A DNA stretch of 64,000 nucleotides from Symsagittifera roscoffensis (Eukaryota; Xenacoelomorpha; Acoela; Convolutidae): positions 3,288,001 to 3,352,000 of the forward strand of contig NC_087065.1 of assembly GCF_963678635.1 (NCBI RefSeq), in the 5' to 3' direction. How positions within the stretch are numbered: the stretch's first letter is position 1; the number at the start of each line of letters is the position of its first letter. The notes beneath the pieces are model-generated. The model did no database searches. It had not been told where the DNA came from and was given only the letters and a program-made list of their open reading frames with translations. A program made the position numbers and the translations under genes. Below, in pieces: positions 12,818-24,860 of the stretch.

Positions 12818-14749
12818 GAGATAATTATGCAAAGTTGGGGCACCTGCTTTGGGGCATCAGCATTGTGGCATCAATTTTGAGGAATCAGCAATGCAACTAA
12901 AACGAGCAGGAACTTTTCATTAAGCTGAAATAATTGATCCAGAGAGTTGAAGAATGGAACCAGATCTAAACTAGTATTTATCATTGGTTATTATTATGAT
13001 ATTTTATCTCTATAAAACATTAAATACTAACCAAGCATACTCCATCAAACTAACAACCTATTTATTTGTTGTAACTACTTGAAGTTTCAACACCAGAGCA
13101 ATTTTAATTAAACTTAGAATACAGTTGTTCTCATTCTGGAACTAACTCGCGTTAGCCGGTGTACACTTGATCTATTGAGACTAGGATATATAAGAGTAAG
13201 ATTAAGATTGGTATTAGACTAAGAAGTTGCACAAACCTATCCGGCCGAAAATAAGATAGCGTGACGAGCAGACGGTGTGCCTTATCTAAAATTACTCTAT
13301 CAGTATAGTAAACCATACATAACTCATCTGGTGCGACCAAAAGTCTCGAACAGACCTTAACAACTAACCTAGACTTAGACAAAAATTAGATTAGAATAAG
13401 AAAAATACAACATTTACAAAATGTTATATGACAAAAACTTAGTAGATATGTCTCTACGACTCAATAGATCAGATCCAATATTCGGAACAATACGAGAACT
13501 ACCCAGTATTGGAAGAAGAACTCGAACAAGAGACGACATACGATTAGGAAGAAATCGCCAATCAATTTCATGATAGTACGACAAAAACGAGATCAAATTT
13601 TTTGTATTTAGGATACTACCAGCAGTAAATTTAAATTTTAATTTACTGACATAATACTTTGAAGAATTATCTTCAATAACCTTTCATGGCGCTAAACCTA
13701 ATAATTATACAATAACGACTGATAAAAACAACACTTGTCGTTTTCCTTAAATCAGCTGTATATTAAATAACATATTGAAAAAATATTTATTGAAAATAAA
13801 AACATAAAAATTAGTTATTATAAATCATAAATCGTTAGTATATATAAATCATTTCTTCATCCCAGCTTTATCACCTAAAACATAACAGCAAATTTCAAAA
13901 ACTAATAATCATCAAAACTGAGTTTTAACTCTTTAACTTTAAACTATCAAGGCTGATCCTTGCTTTCACTTAAATTAACTTCATTCAAAATAACAGGTCA
14001 TCAAGGCTTTCCTTGGATCTTTAAATTAAATTAGACTAATTCCAAATTTCTAAAATATCCAAATCTCTGATCATCAAGGCCTATCCAATTGAACAATGGA
14101 GAAGGAGTATTTTGTAGAAGAAACAAATGATAATTAGGTTCTGGCTATACACAATGAAACGAAAATTGTCCACGGAAAAATAAAACAAGGATTGCCAGTT
14201 GCAGTGCAAGTAGCTCAGAATGTTCCGACCAGAAAAAATAGAAAAACCTTATTCAATTTTCTTCAAAAAGGTGTCGTTTTTAGTGGGGGTGTGCTGTCCG
14301 AGAACTATAAGATTGCGGACAGCATTATTGAATAGGAATGACAGAGAAAATTTGTTTTTTTTTCTTGAAAAAGGAATAACAAACAAAAAATGAAACAAAA
14401 AAGTTTTTTTTTGTACAATAGTTTAAATCTTTTCTTTTTGAAATTTTTTTGTCATATCATCACCGGGAAAATTTTGCGGAAATGAGTTTTCAATCACGAC
14501 TGAAAGAACTTTAATATGGTGTACCTTTCAACTCTGTACGATGATTATTTGAGGTAGCTGATTTTACTTGGAAAACAAAAAAAGAAAAAAAAACTAAAAC
14601 AGGCCCGAAGACAAAGTTATAAAGTTCCTTCCCCTTGGTCGGAACAAAAAATGGGAGTAACTGGTTGCTGTGCAAGTAGCACAAACATTACCGACAACAT
14701 AAAACAAAAACTAAATAAAAAAAAATAGTTTTTTGCGCGGTGTGAAAAC
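8896..14749. other. AT-rich DNA without recognisable genes
   Basis: The short open frames here (for example 9662-9955 minus and 11536-11955 plus) have no recognisable domain and AT-driven composition. I see a poly-G run near 10780-10790 and the (AG)n repeat listed separately, but no RNA gene or element end. Confidence 0.5.
12775..12821. repeat. (AG)n microsatellite
   Basis: Uninterrupted AG dinucleotides from 12775 to 12809, one C interruption, then AG again to 12821. Confidence 0.95.
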
Positions 14750-16511
14750 ATGTGGACAGGGTTATTTTGAACAGGGTGGTTGAGAAAATAGGAAAAATTT
14801 AAAGAGATAGCGAAATATTTATGATTGGTTATAGTTTTCTTCGAAAAAAAAATAAGAATAATTTGGGAAAGAAGCGCCGAATGAAGCTTCTAAATCATAG
14901 TTTTTCACAAATAGAAAATTTCTATTCCTGCATTCTAGCTTCTACTCCCTTACGTTCGTTACGCGCTCAATTTTAGCCGTTTCATCTCAAAACTTAAAAA
15001 AAATTTGGAAAAATTTTAATAATGTTCGAATAACAACTTTAAACGCTTTAGTATGACATATCAATCAATCTATTTTATTGAATATTTGTAAGACCTGATT
15101 TTGCTTGAAAAAAAAGAGAAAAAACACGAAAAACTCCTAATCAGAAACGAAGACGTTAAAGTTCCTCAAAAATTATTTCACCTCCATCTCTAAATCTTAA
15201 TGTGAGTTTTGTTAGATACAATCATAGAGGCACTCAAATACTAATAAAAAGAAACTTTTTCAAACAACTCCGCCTTGAGAAGAAAAGTTTCAATTTGCTT
15301 AAGCGTTTTATTTAGCTTAGGTTTCTTGGCTTGACGAAAAACATGACGACATTTTGAAATATCTGGCAAAAAGTATTTGGCCTTTTGCAAAATCGATGTT
15401 TTTGATAAATAAGACTCTGGTCTATAATTTTTTATTGAAAAAAGTTAAGATGTTTTAGTCAGAAGAATTTCGAAATTTAGAAAATTTCGAATAATTAGTA
15501 CTGCAACAACTCGCAACAAAGATAAATTACAACAGAAAACAACTTGCAAAATTTAGGAAGCAACCACTCGCTATATTTGAAAATTTAACGATAACTATAG
15601 AAATTTGGTTTAAAGTTGCCAGTTGGTGCGCTATGCGCTTGTCGCCGCTCTGGGTGATGACCGGCTCTTAACTTCTCATGAGCGCCTTCGACGAGCTGGC
15701 TGAATTACAACTGTGTTGTTAAATTAAAACTATGGTTGTGACAAAAACATGAAAAACACTAGGAAAAGGCACTCATTCGGACTGAGTTTTAATTTTCTCT
15801 TTTTTTACACCAAACAATGTTGACGAAACTTTTTGCTTTTGAAAAAAGCACTAGGAGGAAACAATTTGATCTGAGTTTTGATTTTTTTTATATCAAACAA
15901 ATCAGTCTTTTTTGCTCATGGTTAAAAATTGTATGTTGATTTTTTTTCTTTATTTTCAAACTAGTTTCATTAATAAGCTTTAATTTAATAAAAAATATTT
16001 TAACTTTTTTTGCAAAAAAACTCAGAAAAATCTACATAAAATAACCATTTGATAAAGTTTCTGTTTGGGCGTTGTTCTCGTATTCTTTAGCTTCTTAGGA
16101 AAAAATTTTGCTACAATTTTTGTAACTATTAGTGGTACAATTATGAATATTAAAAATATGTGTATATTAACTTATAACTATACAACATGCAATTAGCAAA
16201 GCATCTTTCTACAGGCGTATTGATTTTGTATCATCCGGGAATAAATCAACCTGAGGTTGAATGTGTCAGCCTTGAATTGATTATGTCTAATCTTCTATCA
16301 GGAACCTTGTGATCTTGTGCTACCAATATATTTTCACCCAGAGGCATTAACCCCATCATTTTACTGAGGACCCCCCTAAGCAGACTAGCACCCAAACTGT
16401 AGAGCGTCAAAAACAATCTAGGGATTACAACCTAGCGGTAATTGAATATGGAACACTAGAATATTTGGTATCTAAACTGGAACAAGGAAAAAGAGTTTTG
16501 AAAGACTTAAG
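14750..16511. repeat. Non-coding segmental repeat, copy 2
   Basis: Second copy of the 6085-8895 segment, same orientation, shorter because of internal deletions. It ends with the same 'GAATATGGAACACTAGAATATTT' region that ends copy 1, and the tandem copy at 16512 starts immediately after. Confidence 0.6.
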
Positions 16512-17167
16512 ATAGAAATTTGGTTTAAAGTTGCCAGTTGGTGCGCTATGCGCTTGTCGCCGCTCTGGGTGATGACCGACTCTTAACTTCTCATGAGCGC
16601 CTTCGGCGAGCTGGCTGAATTACAACTGTGTTGTTAAATTAAAACTATGGTTAAGACAAAAACATAAACAACACTAGGAAAAGGCATTCATTCGGACTGA
16701 GTTTTGATTTTCTCTTTTTTTTTACACCAAACAATGTTGACGAAACTTTTTGCTTTTGAAAAAAGCACTAGGAGGAAACAATTTGATCTGAATTTTGATT
16801 TTTTTTATATCAAACAAATCAGTCTTTTTTTGCTCATGGTTAAAAATTGTATGTTGATTTTTTTCTTTATTTTCAAACTAGTTTCTTTAATAAGCTTTAA
16901 TTTAATAAAAAAATATTTTAAATTTTTTTTTGCAAAAAAACTCAGAAAAATCTACATAAAATAACCATTTGATAAAGTTTCTGTTTGGGCGTTGTTCTCG
17001 TATTCTTTAGCTTCTTAGGAAAAAATGTTGCTACAATTTTTGTAACTAATAGTGGTACAATTATGAATATTAAAAATATGTGTATATTAACTTATAACTA
17101 TACAACATGCAATTAGCAAAGCATCTTTCTACAAGCGTATTGATTTTGTATCATCCGGGAATAAATC
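15597..17167. repeat. Tandem duplication inside the segmental repeat
   Basis: 15597-16247 and 16512-17167 are nearly identical direct repeats. Both start ATAGAAATTTGGTTTAAAG and end TCATCCGGGAATAAATC. The unit covers the GTGCGCTATGCGC block and the T-rich stretch. High similarity means this duplication is much younger than the split between copies 1 and 2. Confidence 0.75.
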
Positions 17168-18119
17168 TTTTTTTGTCAAACTAACAGTGATGTTTTTTTT
17201 TTGTAAAAATGCTTTAACACTTAGTCCTAGAGAAAATGACTTTCATCAATTATAAAACTCAAAAAAAACCCAGGAAAGTTTCGTCTCAAATTTGGTCGTC
17301 TCTGAAATTTATTTTACAAAAAACGAATTTTACAAAAAACCTAAAAACGATTAAATGTAATGAAAATCCGCAAAAACAGCGCGTGATGCTACCAGAATTG
17401 TTCCGATCAGTTCAGTAGTCCTTGAGAAATTAACAAAAACGTGTTTGCTAAATTGGCCTTTTTGCATTATTTATAAAGGTTTTCAAAGACTTTTTTCCGT
17501 AGCTCCTGTTGAAAGCGCTTTAAGAAAGAAAGGACAGCAGTAACCCGTTACGAAACTAGAATCATGCAAAAAACGGGACTAAAATTGGTTTAGAAACAAA
17601 AACTTGGTCAAAAACCATCAGTTTTGGACCCTCCAAATCCTTCTTTTTCCATTGTTAACATCTCTATCCCTATTCACAGATCTAAATGAATTCTTGGAGG
17701 GTTGCCTCAAGGCTGGTTTTTCATTTAAGCGCTCGTTTTGTTAGCAGTCTTCTAATGAAAATTTTTTATCATTTTGCTTGAAAAAACGCAAAAATTGGCA
17801 AACTAAAAAATCACAAAACGTTAGTCAAAAGTGTTTTTTATCTCAAGTTTTCTATGAAGTTCTCCGCGTAAATTTGAGATTCTTGTTTATTGAGAAACTT
17901 CTAGCTTTCTTGTTAAGGGAGTTTGAATTACGTAGTTTGGAAAAGTTTGGTTATACAAATTTTTTGGTTTTAATTGTCGGTTCGTAAAGTAGGATTTTTC
18001 GACTTAGTGGGGCATTTCGGGTCTAATATGGGAGATAGATAAAACACGAAGAATGTCCTACTTTTATTTGTTGATTATTTTCTCTACACTCTCTTTCCAA
18101 CAAAAAAATTCAAACGAAG
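17168..18119. other. AT-rich DNA without recognisable genes
   Basis: Only short low-complexity open frames. No repeat partner was found in the window. Confidence 0.4.
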
Positions 18120-18890
18120 ATTCTTAACTCGGAAATTTGCAACCAATGGAGGGTGAAAATGGACCCGTCCACCATCTAATTTTTTTAAATAGTAACCCAA
18201 TGATACTTAAACTGTTTAATGATACCCAACAAAAGCTGTTCTTGGTGACCCTTGTTGTGTCTGGAGCACTTCTGTCCACTTGCCGCGCTACCCTCCGATC
18301 ACCAGCAAAAACATCATCACCATGCTTAAATACTCAAAGACCACTAAAGGTAGGGTAATTAGCCAACAAATAAAACACTCAACCTTTCAATCAACAAAAG
18401 CCAACCTGAAAAAAACAAAAAGCAGAAAAAGATTGTCCGGAACAGGCAATCTTCTCCGCAAACATTATATAAATGTTCATTTTACGTTTTGTAATGTTTT
18501 TGGTCGTTCTTATTTTCTTTAAAATCTTTAATGTTTTTGTTCTTTTTGTTTCAAAATAATTTTTTTTCGGTATTTTTTTATTTATTCATATATTTATGGC
18601 TAGTTTTACGCTTGCTCTCGAAAGTTTTTGGTCCCAGTGACTTGGAAAAAACGGGCTCTTTACTTCCCACTTAATGCTCCGACCCCGGAAATTTCGGTCT
18701 TAAGTAGGTTAAAAAGTTAAATTGAACTAGTCGGAGGGTCCAAGGTTTCCGGCTATTACAATACCGGACAATAAGGTCTCGAGTAATTGCTTAACTCAGG
18801 TATTTGCTCGTTGAGAAGGCTTTGCCACTAAACCATACGCAGATTTTGGTGGTCTAATGCTTTAAACAGGCCAAACCAGGAGGGCCATAT
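18120..18890. repeat. Diverged non-coding repeat, copy 2
   Basis: Partner of 3699-4485 and, like it, followed by an LTR-like start (TGTAGCATTC at about 18893). No coding function is visible. 18891-19805 holds no recognisable gene either. Confidence 0.4.
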
Positions 18891-19805
18891 GTAGCATTCA
18901 CCCAGAGTTTAAGCAGCAACGCACAATAGAAAATCAGTTACGTCAGTTACAATAAATCTAAGCGTTTATTACTATCTTGACTCACGCAATTGATTTTCGA
19001 CCTGGCCGTCTCGACCCAGCCAATTGATGAAAAAAAAAACATACTTGGGGTTCACGGATCCGCAGACGTCGTGATTACTAAAAAAAAAACAAGGCTTGAA
19101 ACAATAATTTTAGATATTTTTAGTGTCAGTTGTTTATCGGGTTCTATAGATATTGATCGACTCGTTCCTCGTCCTCAACTACTCTTGCTCTGAAGTAATA
19201 ATGAAAATGGAATTCAATTCAATCGTTCAGGAAATCACAGTAGGTAAAATTTACCAATTGTTTTTCAAAGAACTACCAGGCGCCAGGCCTCCAATTCCGC
19301 TTTCATCAAGAGATAGCTACTTATTTTCTGCCTTTCTCTACTCGGGAGGATTCAGTTCCGCCCAAAATACGGCACTCAAGCCTCCGGCTCTATCTGATTA
19401 CTTGATCAAGTGTCCTATCATTTACGCAGCAAATAAAACAGCGATTTCATTTTTTCTGAGAAAAAGAAGCCCTCTTTTGCTTGTCAACTTCAATTCAAAA
19501 GCGCTTGTACCGTGTTTTTTTCTGACACGGAGAGTTTGGCTGTGCCATCCGGGAGATTGACACAAGTTTTAGATAGTCCAAACAACCAATTTAAATGGTT
19601 AACACTGGAGACATAAATATCATGAAAGTGAACCTAGGCATGAACACGCTCGATGAATTTACAAGCAGGGAGTTGATTCTTTTAGTCTAAAATTATTTTT
19701 GTTTCTTAATTGAAAAACCTACATGTCTAAACCACCATTTTGACTCAGAAACTAAATAAATAACAATTTGAAGTCTTTTAAATCACTTTAGATGTTGTAA
19801 ATACG

Positions 19806-20172
19806 ATGAGAACCAAAATGAAGGAACCGATTGTTTTCAAATCCAGAAAGCTAAAGACCTGCCTACCATCATTAAAGTCTTCTCTTTCGAGTGAACTTAA
19901 ATCAAAAGTGGCTTACAAGATTTCATGTTTTGGATGTAACTCCCCTATTTTGGCCAAACGATCCGACATCTAACCACTCAAATAGACGTGAAACTCACCC
20001 GTAGGACAACATTTAAGGCTGCATGGAAATGAGGGCACGAGCGTTGAAATTTCATGGGAGTTTATAGCCATGCTGACAACAACTTCAAGGTACTGACATT
20101 AGAAGCCTCACATCTGGAAGGAGAGACCGAAAAAAAAACAAGCGCGATGAGCTCAGCAGCAGCGAACTGACC
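19806..20172 (+). pseudogene. 3' remnant of a second Penelope-like element (GIY-YIG region)
   Basis: Translated pieces such as FKSRKLKTCLPSLK and a following C-x2-C match the segment FKTRKLKTCLPSLK ... CSGCNSTYVGQT of the PLE at 23994-24650. The remnant has lost the YVGQT signature and contains stops and frameshifts. It shows the PLE family inserted more than once in this locus. Confidence 0.6.
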
Positions 20173-20426
20173 CTCAAGTTATAGTTCCGAAATTGAATTT
20201 TCAGCTAATACAATAATAAGAAATTTTTGAAATAAAAAAATGACGTTTTTTGAAATTTGGAAAATGGTAAAAATCGAAAATTCAATTGTAATTTAATTAA
20301 AAGACAAAAATCAGTAGAATATCTCAGAAACTGAAGACTGATGATATAATCTTGATGTAATTTCGGCGCGAATTCCACTTTTGCAAATTTTTGATCTGTT
20401 GAATTTTTAACTTTTTATATAGCCAT

Positions 20427-21180
20427 TGTAACATTCGCCCGGAAGTACATATCGACGGAAAATAATTCTAAGTTGTAAAACGACTGGCTAGCGTCTAAAC
20501 ACAGCTCTACATGCTTTTAACCGTCTCTACCAAAGCCAGTTCTTTTGGTGGTCTTTCTATCATCGGGTCGACAAAAACTTTACTGCTTTCGGCTTCGATC
20601 AGAAAACTCTAATTAAATTAACTCAATGCAGAAAAAGTGAGCTCATGGCTGGGTCTCAGTATCCCCAGACCACGAGGTCACGCCTAAAAGCAGGGCTACT
20701 TCTTATTTAAAATTTTACTATTGTTTTTGTCCAACAGATAAAAATCATCAATCGCCTCAGAGATGGATCAACCCATTCCCTCAACTCCTAGCTTCTCATT
20801 ATCTGAAAACGAAAAGATGTTATTAATTTAATTCAGGAAATTCTAGGAAACTAGAAGTTGTTACAATTAAATTCAAGTTCTCTTCCCGAGACCCTTCCGG
20901 ATTCTGGAATCCGGACAAACAGCGGTCTTCTCCTCCTTCCGGAAGGCTGGCACAGTCCCAATACCCTTCCTGTCTCTCGGTCGGGAAATCTTTAGTAACG
21001 CTTATGCAGTTAGAATCGTTGCAACTCGGAGTGGTCTTCCAACGATAAGCTCGATTGCAATTTCAATTTGAATCGTACGATTGTCGTTCACGTCGTCTAT
21101 TTCAACGATTATTGTTCTCCTGTTTTTTCTTGTGTTCAGTTGTCGCGAAATTTCAAAGCCTTCATGTGTCTTTTTTTTTG
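20427..21180. repeat. LTR-like repeat, family B, copy 2
   Basis: Homologous to 4756-5430. Starts TGTAACATTCGCCCGG, contains AGATGGATCAACC and the palindrome CCGGATTCTGGAATCCGG (20897-20914). Its right end (TTCAGTTGTCGCGA..., TTTGAAA...) resembles the matching end of the family A LTR at about 3580-3640, which supports an LTR identity. The exact right border is uncertain because the hairpin at 21171 starts there. Confidence 0.5.
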
Positions 21181-21370
21181 AAACGATTTTTAAAAATTTA
21201 TAACGTCACGCCAAACTGACCATTCCTGATTCGTTAAATCGTTCGATTATTACTGCTAACACTATTTCAGTATTAATAGTGTTAGCAGTATTAATCGAAC
21301 GATTTAACGAATCAGGAATGGTCAGTTTGGCATGACGTTATAATTTTTTAAAAATTGTTTCAAAAAAAGC
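21171..21370. repeat. Large near-perfect hairpin, 96-bp arms, 8-nt loop
   Basis: 21171-21266 is the reverse complement of 21275-21370 with about six mismatches, with an 8-base centre at 21267-21274. The left arm begins in the end of the LTR-like repeat, so the right arm looks like an inverted copy of that end plus flanking sequence. It lies just upstream of the PLE. Confidence 0.85.
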
Positions 21371-21498
21371 TCCCTTTATCACAGCCTGAAAGATCCTGAG
21401 CAAGAGGAACGTAGAGAGACGCAGCAGAAGGTCTACGCAGTCCTCGGCCTTTCTTTGAACCCCAACACCTTGAACAGGGGAAGGATTTACGAGTGTAA

Positions 21499-21981
21499 TT
21501 AGAACTGCAACCTCTGCCCAGTAAGCAGATTATTATCTGGCACGACGTGCTGAACAACAGCATATCCTCACATCGCACGAACAACTATACGCCCTGCCCA
21601 CTTGACGAACTACTGGCGTATTTACAATCAAAGCGAAGACAAATTAGTGGCATTGTCTACTGCAGGAGAACGGGCACTCCCGATATTTTTGAGGATCTGC
21701 GGAAGACAGAGATAATCGTCAAAAAAACAACTGGTAGCCTTATCTCTAGAAGGAAGAGACAGAATCCTGCTGTCCTCAGAGAGTATCTTCAACTGCACCA
21801 GTCAAGTGAATTGGAGTTGAAGTCACTACGGGTGGTGCTGTCCCATCGAGACCACCTGCCAAGCATCTTCTCAAGGATACGGGCCCAGACCAAAAAACCA
21901 TCGCAAGGACGCCGCAGGGCAAAGGCGCGGAGAGCGGAGGTGTTGGCTGGCGACCTCCAGTCGGAACCAAACGACCAATAG
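21499..21981 (+). pseudogene. PLE-associated upstream ORF (C-terminal part)
   Basis: An open frame of 160 residues lying 55 bp upstream of the PLE reverse transcriptase region, same strand. It contains IIIWHDVLNNSISSH, a GTPDIF motif and a basic Arg-rich C-terminus. From memory, this pattern (HD-x-NNS ... DIFxxL ... LL-S-RK) resembles an uncharacterised protein found next to PLEs in other invertebrates; I give it no enzymatic role. A TAA at 21496-21498 interrupts the same frame upstream (residues HLEQGKDLRV before it), so the N-terminus is broken or lost. Confidence 0.4.
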
Positions 21982-23557
21982 GGGGTAAGATTTTGTTGTG
22001 GCTGTTTTTTCTTTGCTGAGTGCCACATGAGTTTAAGTGCTCGTGGCCTGCAAAGAACAGATGACCGCAATTTTGCTGCCACCACCACTCCTTAGAATGG
22101 TCCCAAAAAGAAAACTCACTTGGAAACTTGTATTAGATTATTTAAAACATTTTAATAAATTTAATAGCAGTTTCCTGAGAATTAAATTTCTGAGAAAATA
22201 TCTCGATAACGACATTATACCAGACTTTTTACGGTTTCGCGTGACTGATAACGGTGTTTTTTCGATTCAAGCGGTGCACAGCTTCCAACTGAGACTCTTA
22301 AGATCTGAGCTCAGCCAGGCAAATGCGGATAGGGCCAAGGCAACGGGTAACCTAGTAAAAGCAAGAGAGGTAGTGAGAAGGGGTATAGATGAGAAGTGGT
22401 GGCCTTCGGTAATATTCTATTTGAACCGGCAAGCAAGGTGTAGTGTCAATAACCTGATAAGCCGACACAAGAGAAAGCTTGAAAAACTTTCGGAAAGACA
22501 GGATAGACTATTAAAAAACTTGGATGAAAGGGCAGTTATAATTTTAGATGAAGTGATTTTGCCGCTTTGGGTGCGGGAAGTCTTAAGTTTTGGACCAAAA
22601 CATCCGGTACGAGACAAATTCAATGAAATTCACTTCCTTGCTGACATTGATAGTTTTTTGTCTGAACTGAATTTAAATAGAATACCCGGAGAAAAATTAT
22701 GTGAGATTGAAGCAGCTGCAAAGAGATTTGCTAAGAATGTGAAACAGACCGCCTCTGATAAAAGATGTTGAAAAAGCCAGAAACTATTTGAAGGACAACA
22801 ACGGTTTTCTGGCAGTGCCATTTGATAAGGGGGTGGGTTTTTGTGTAATGAAAAAAGAGACTTGAGAAAAAACTGAAAGACTTATTACAGGCAGAACAAT
22901 TTAGTGAGAGGAAGAATCTGACCGACAGCGTGAGTATGAAAATTGAAAAAGACATAAACAAAGAATTACTCGCCATGAAAAAGAAGGACTAGATTAGCGA
23001 AGCGATGTATAATAAGTTGAGATCAACGGGCGTGCAGCCAGTTAGACTGTATGGATTAGCAAAAGTACACAAACAAGGCACACCACTTCGTCCCGTCCTT
23101 TCTTTACCTGGTAGCTCATATGACAACCTAAATAAAACATTGGCAAAGTACTTTGATGAAATTGAGGAGGCAAATATAGAAACGAACACTCAAATGGCCA
23201 GGGAGATCTTGGAGAAAACTGAGTTGGACTCTGACGAGAGTATAATCTCCCTTGATGTAAAGAGTTTGTACACTAATGTCCCGCTCAAGGAAGCGGTTGA
23301 AATAGCCCTGAAGAGATTATATGAGCAAGTCAACCCTCCGGAAACATCTCGCAAGACTAGGAAAAAACTACTGAATTTGGCAGTGAGTAAGGTACACTTT
23401 AAATGCAATGGTTAAACCGTATGTACAAAAAGACGGTTTAGCAATGGGCGCCTCCCTTGCAGTAATATTGGCTAATTTGTGGCTCAAAAAATATGAACCT
23501 GCATTAAAGAAAGAAGTACCAAAATTGACTGTTCTAAGTGAGGGTAACAAGGAAGAT

Positions 23558-23704
23558 TGCCCTAGATGTCAGAAAAAGGTGACATGTCGGACAAAAGGAG
23601 TAGAATGCGAAGCTTGTTTGAATTGGTACCACTTAGGGTGTGATTACATATCGGATTCCGAATACGCAGATATCGCTGAAACAGTATGGTATTGCATGAC
23701 TTGC
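23558..23704 (+). other. PHD finger embedded in the PLE reverse transcriptase
   Basis: Within the ORF 23408-23746, residues 51-99 give a complete C4-H-C3 pattern: C51-x2-C54-x12-C67-x2-C70-x4-H75-x2-C78-x17-C96-x2-C99, with W before the last pair (VWYCMTC), as in chromatin-reading PHD fingers. It sits between the MG..LA RT block and the YVDD block, so it is inside the palm-coding region rather than at an end. All eight ligands are intact although the rest of the gene is decayed. Confidence 0.85.
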
Positions 23705-23993
23705 AAAAAACAACGGGAAGCAGATCGGACTGTGAATGGTGTTTAAGTTTTTCTAAGATATGTGGACGACATAGTTAGAACGGTCAAGGGTGACCCTGGG
23801 GTAGTTCTCGAGGCTGCCAATAAGTTGCATCCAAACATGCAGTTCACCATAGAAAAACTCGGTACTAACGGTAATTTGGCCTTTTTGGACTTAAATGTCA
23901 ACGTGGATTCAGCAAAAAAGTTCACATGTGGTTGGTACCAAAAACCCACTGATACCGGCACCATTCTAAATTTGCAGTACAAAAGAAACGTTA

Positions 23994-24650
23994 TTGATGG
24001 GACGGTTCATAGGGTTTTCAGAAGTACCTCAACATGAGAGTATTTTGACCAGGCATTGGAAAAAAAATCGGAAACTATGGATTGAAAATCAATATCCAAA
24101 AAGTTGGTCTGACAGGGTAGTGTTTGAAACTTTTAACAAGATCATTGAGGGAAAGAAAAATTTAGAGGTGAAGGCATCAGAACCGAGAAATGACAAATGG
24201 TTGGAAGACTCACCACCCCTTCTCACAATGCAATATCGAGGCAATCAATCTCAACTGTTAGCTGCAAAGGTTCGGCTAATATCCGGGGCACAAATAATTT
24301 TTAAAACAAGAAAATTGAAAACATGCTTGCCATCCCTCAAAACTTCCTTTGCTCGTGAACTGAGATCCAAAGTGTTGTACAAGCTTACATGTAGTGGATG
24401 TAACTCCACCTATGTCGGTCAGACAGTCCGACATTTAGCCACGAGGGTCGATGAACATCGCAAAGGGGACTCCCCAGTAAGACAACAATTGTTAGAATGT
24501 AATAAGGAGGTAGGCGGTACTGCTGAGCTGAAGTCAGAGGTTATAGACCAAACAGCCAACACTCATAAACTACTGACACTAGAGGCTTTGCATTTTGGAG
24601 GGAGAGGCCGAAGATCAACACACGCGAGGAATTCAGGAGCCGGAAATTAA
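23994..24650 (+). CDS. PLE C-terminal part with GIY-YIG endonuclease domain
   Basis: An open frame of 218 residues covering the RT thumb/linker and a GIY-YIG nuclease: VLYKLTCSGCNSTYVGQT, then RHLATRVDEH, where the C-x2-C is the usual linker zinc ligand pair and the Tyr-Val-Gly-Gln is the YIG half. In PLEs this domain nicks the target DNA. It is the best preserved section of the element and ends at a normal stop at 24650. The first residues of the frame are out of register with the preceding RT frame. Confidence 0.8.
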   Translation: MMGRFIGFSEVPQHESILTRHWKKNRKLWIENQYPKSWSDRVVFETFNKIIEGKKNLEVKASEPRNDKWLEDSPPLLTMQYRGNQSQLLAAKVRLISGAQIIFKTRKLKTCLPSLKTSFARELRSKVLYKLTCSGCNSTYVGQTVRHLATRVDEHRKGDSPVRQQLLECNKEVGGTAELKSEVIDQTANTHKLLTLEALHFGGRGRRSTHARNSGAGN

Positions 24651-24816
24651 CACTAAAATTATAGTCTATTTATAACATGGCTAAAATTTAAAAAACTGAC
24701 ATGACAGAATCAAAAATGTTCCCAAATTGAAATTTTTATTATAAGAAAGAACAAAAAACTAAAAAATCTCAGAAATTTACAGGAAAATGTTATTCATGAT
24801 TACGTAATTATATTAC

Positions 24817-24817
<1 letters not shown>

Positions 24818-24860
<43 letters not shown>
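24818..24860 (-). repeat. (TAA)n 3' tail of the LINE
   Basis: A run of ATT/TTA trinucleotides, which on the minus strand is (TAA)n. It lies about 150 bp beyond the stop of the LINE reverse transcriptase and is typical of CR1/Jockey-like 3' tails. Confidence 0.8.

Larger units (their letters stand above)
22037..24650 (+). pseudogene. Penelope-like element reverse transcriptase, decayed
   Basis: PLE polyprotein spread over several frames: an N-terminal helical region (22037-22771), early RT palm with SIISLDVKSLYTNVPL (23005-23415), the GLAMGASLAVILANLWL block and a PHD finger (23408-23746), the catalytic RYVDDIV (about 23756-23776) and thumb (to 24037), then connection and GIY-YIG (23994-24650). 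RT plus C-terminal GIY-YIG is diagnostic of Penelope-like elements. Breaks seen: several stops and frameshifts at 22770-23000, a frameshift near 23400, an in-frame TAA at 23744-23746 immediately before the YVDD segment, an in-frame TGA near 24035, and a shift in an A8 run near 24060. The copy cannot encode a working enzyme as written. Confidence 0.85.

Noticed and set aside
24818-24860. Trinucleotide array as a CRISPR-like or tandem gene feature
   Set aside because: It is the 3' (TAA)n tail of the LINE.
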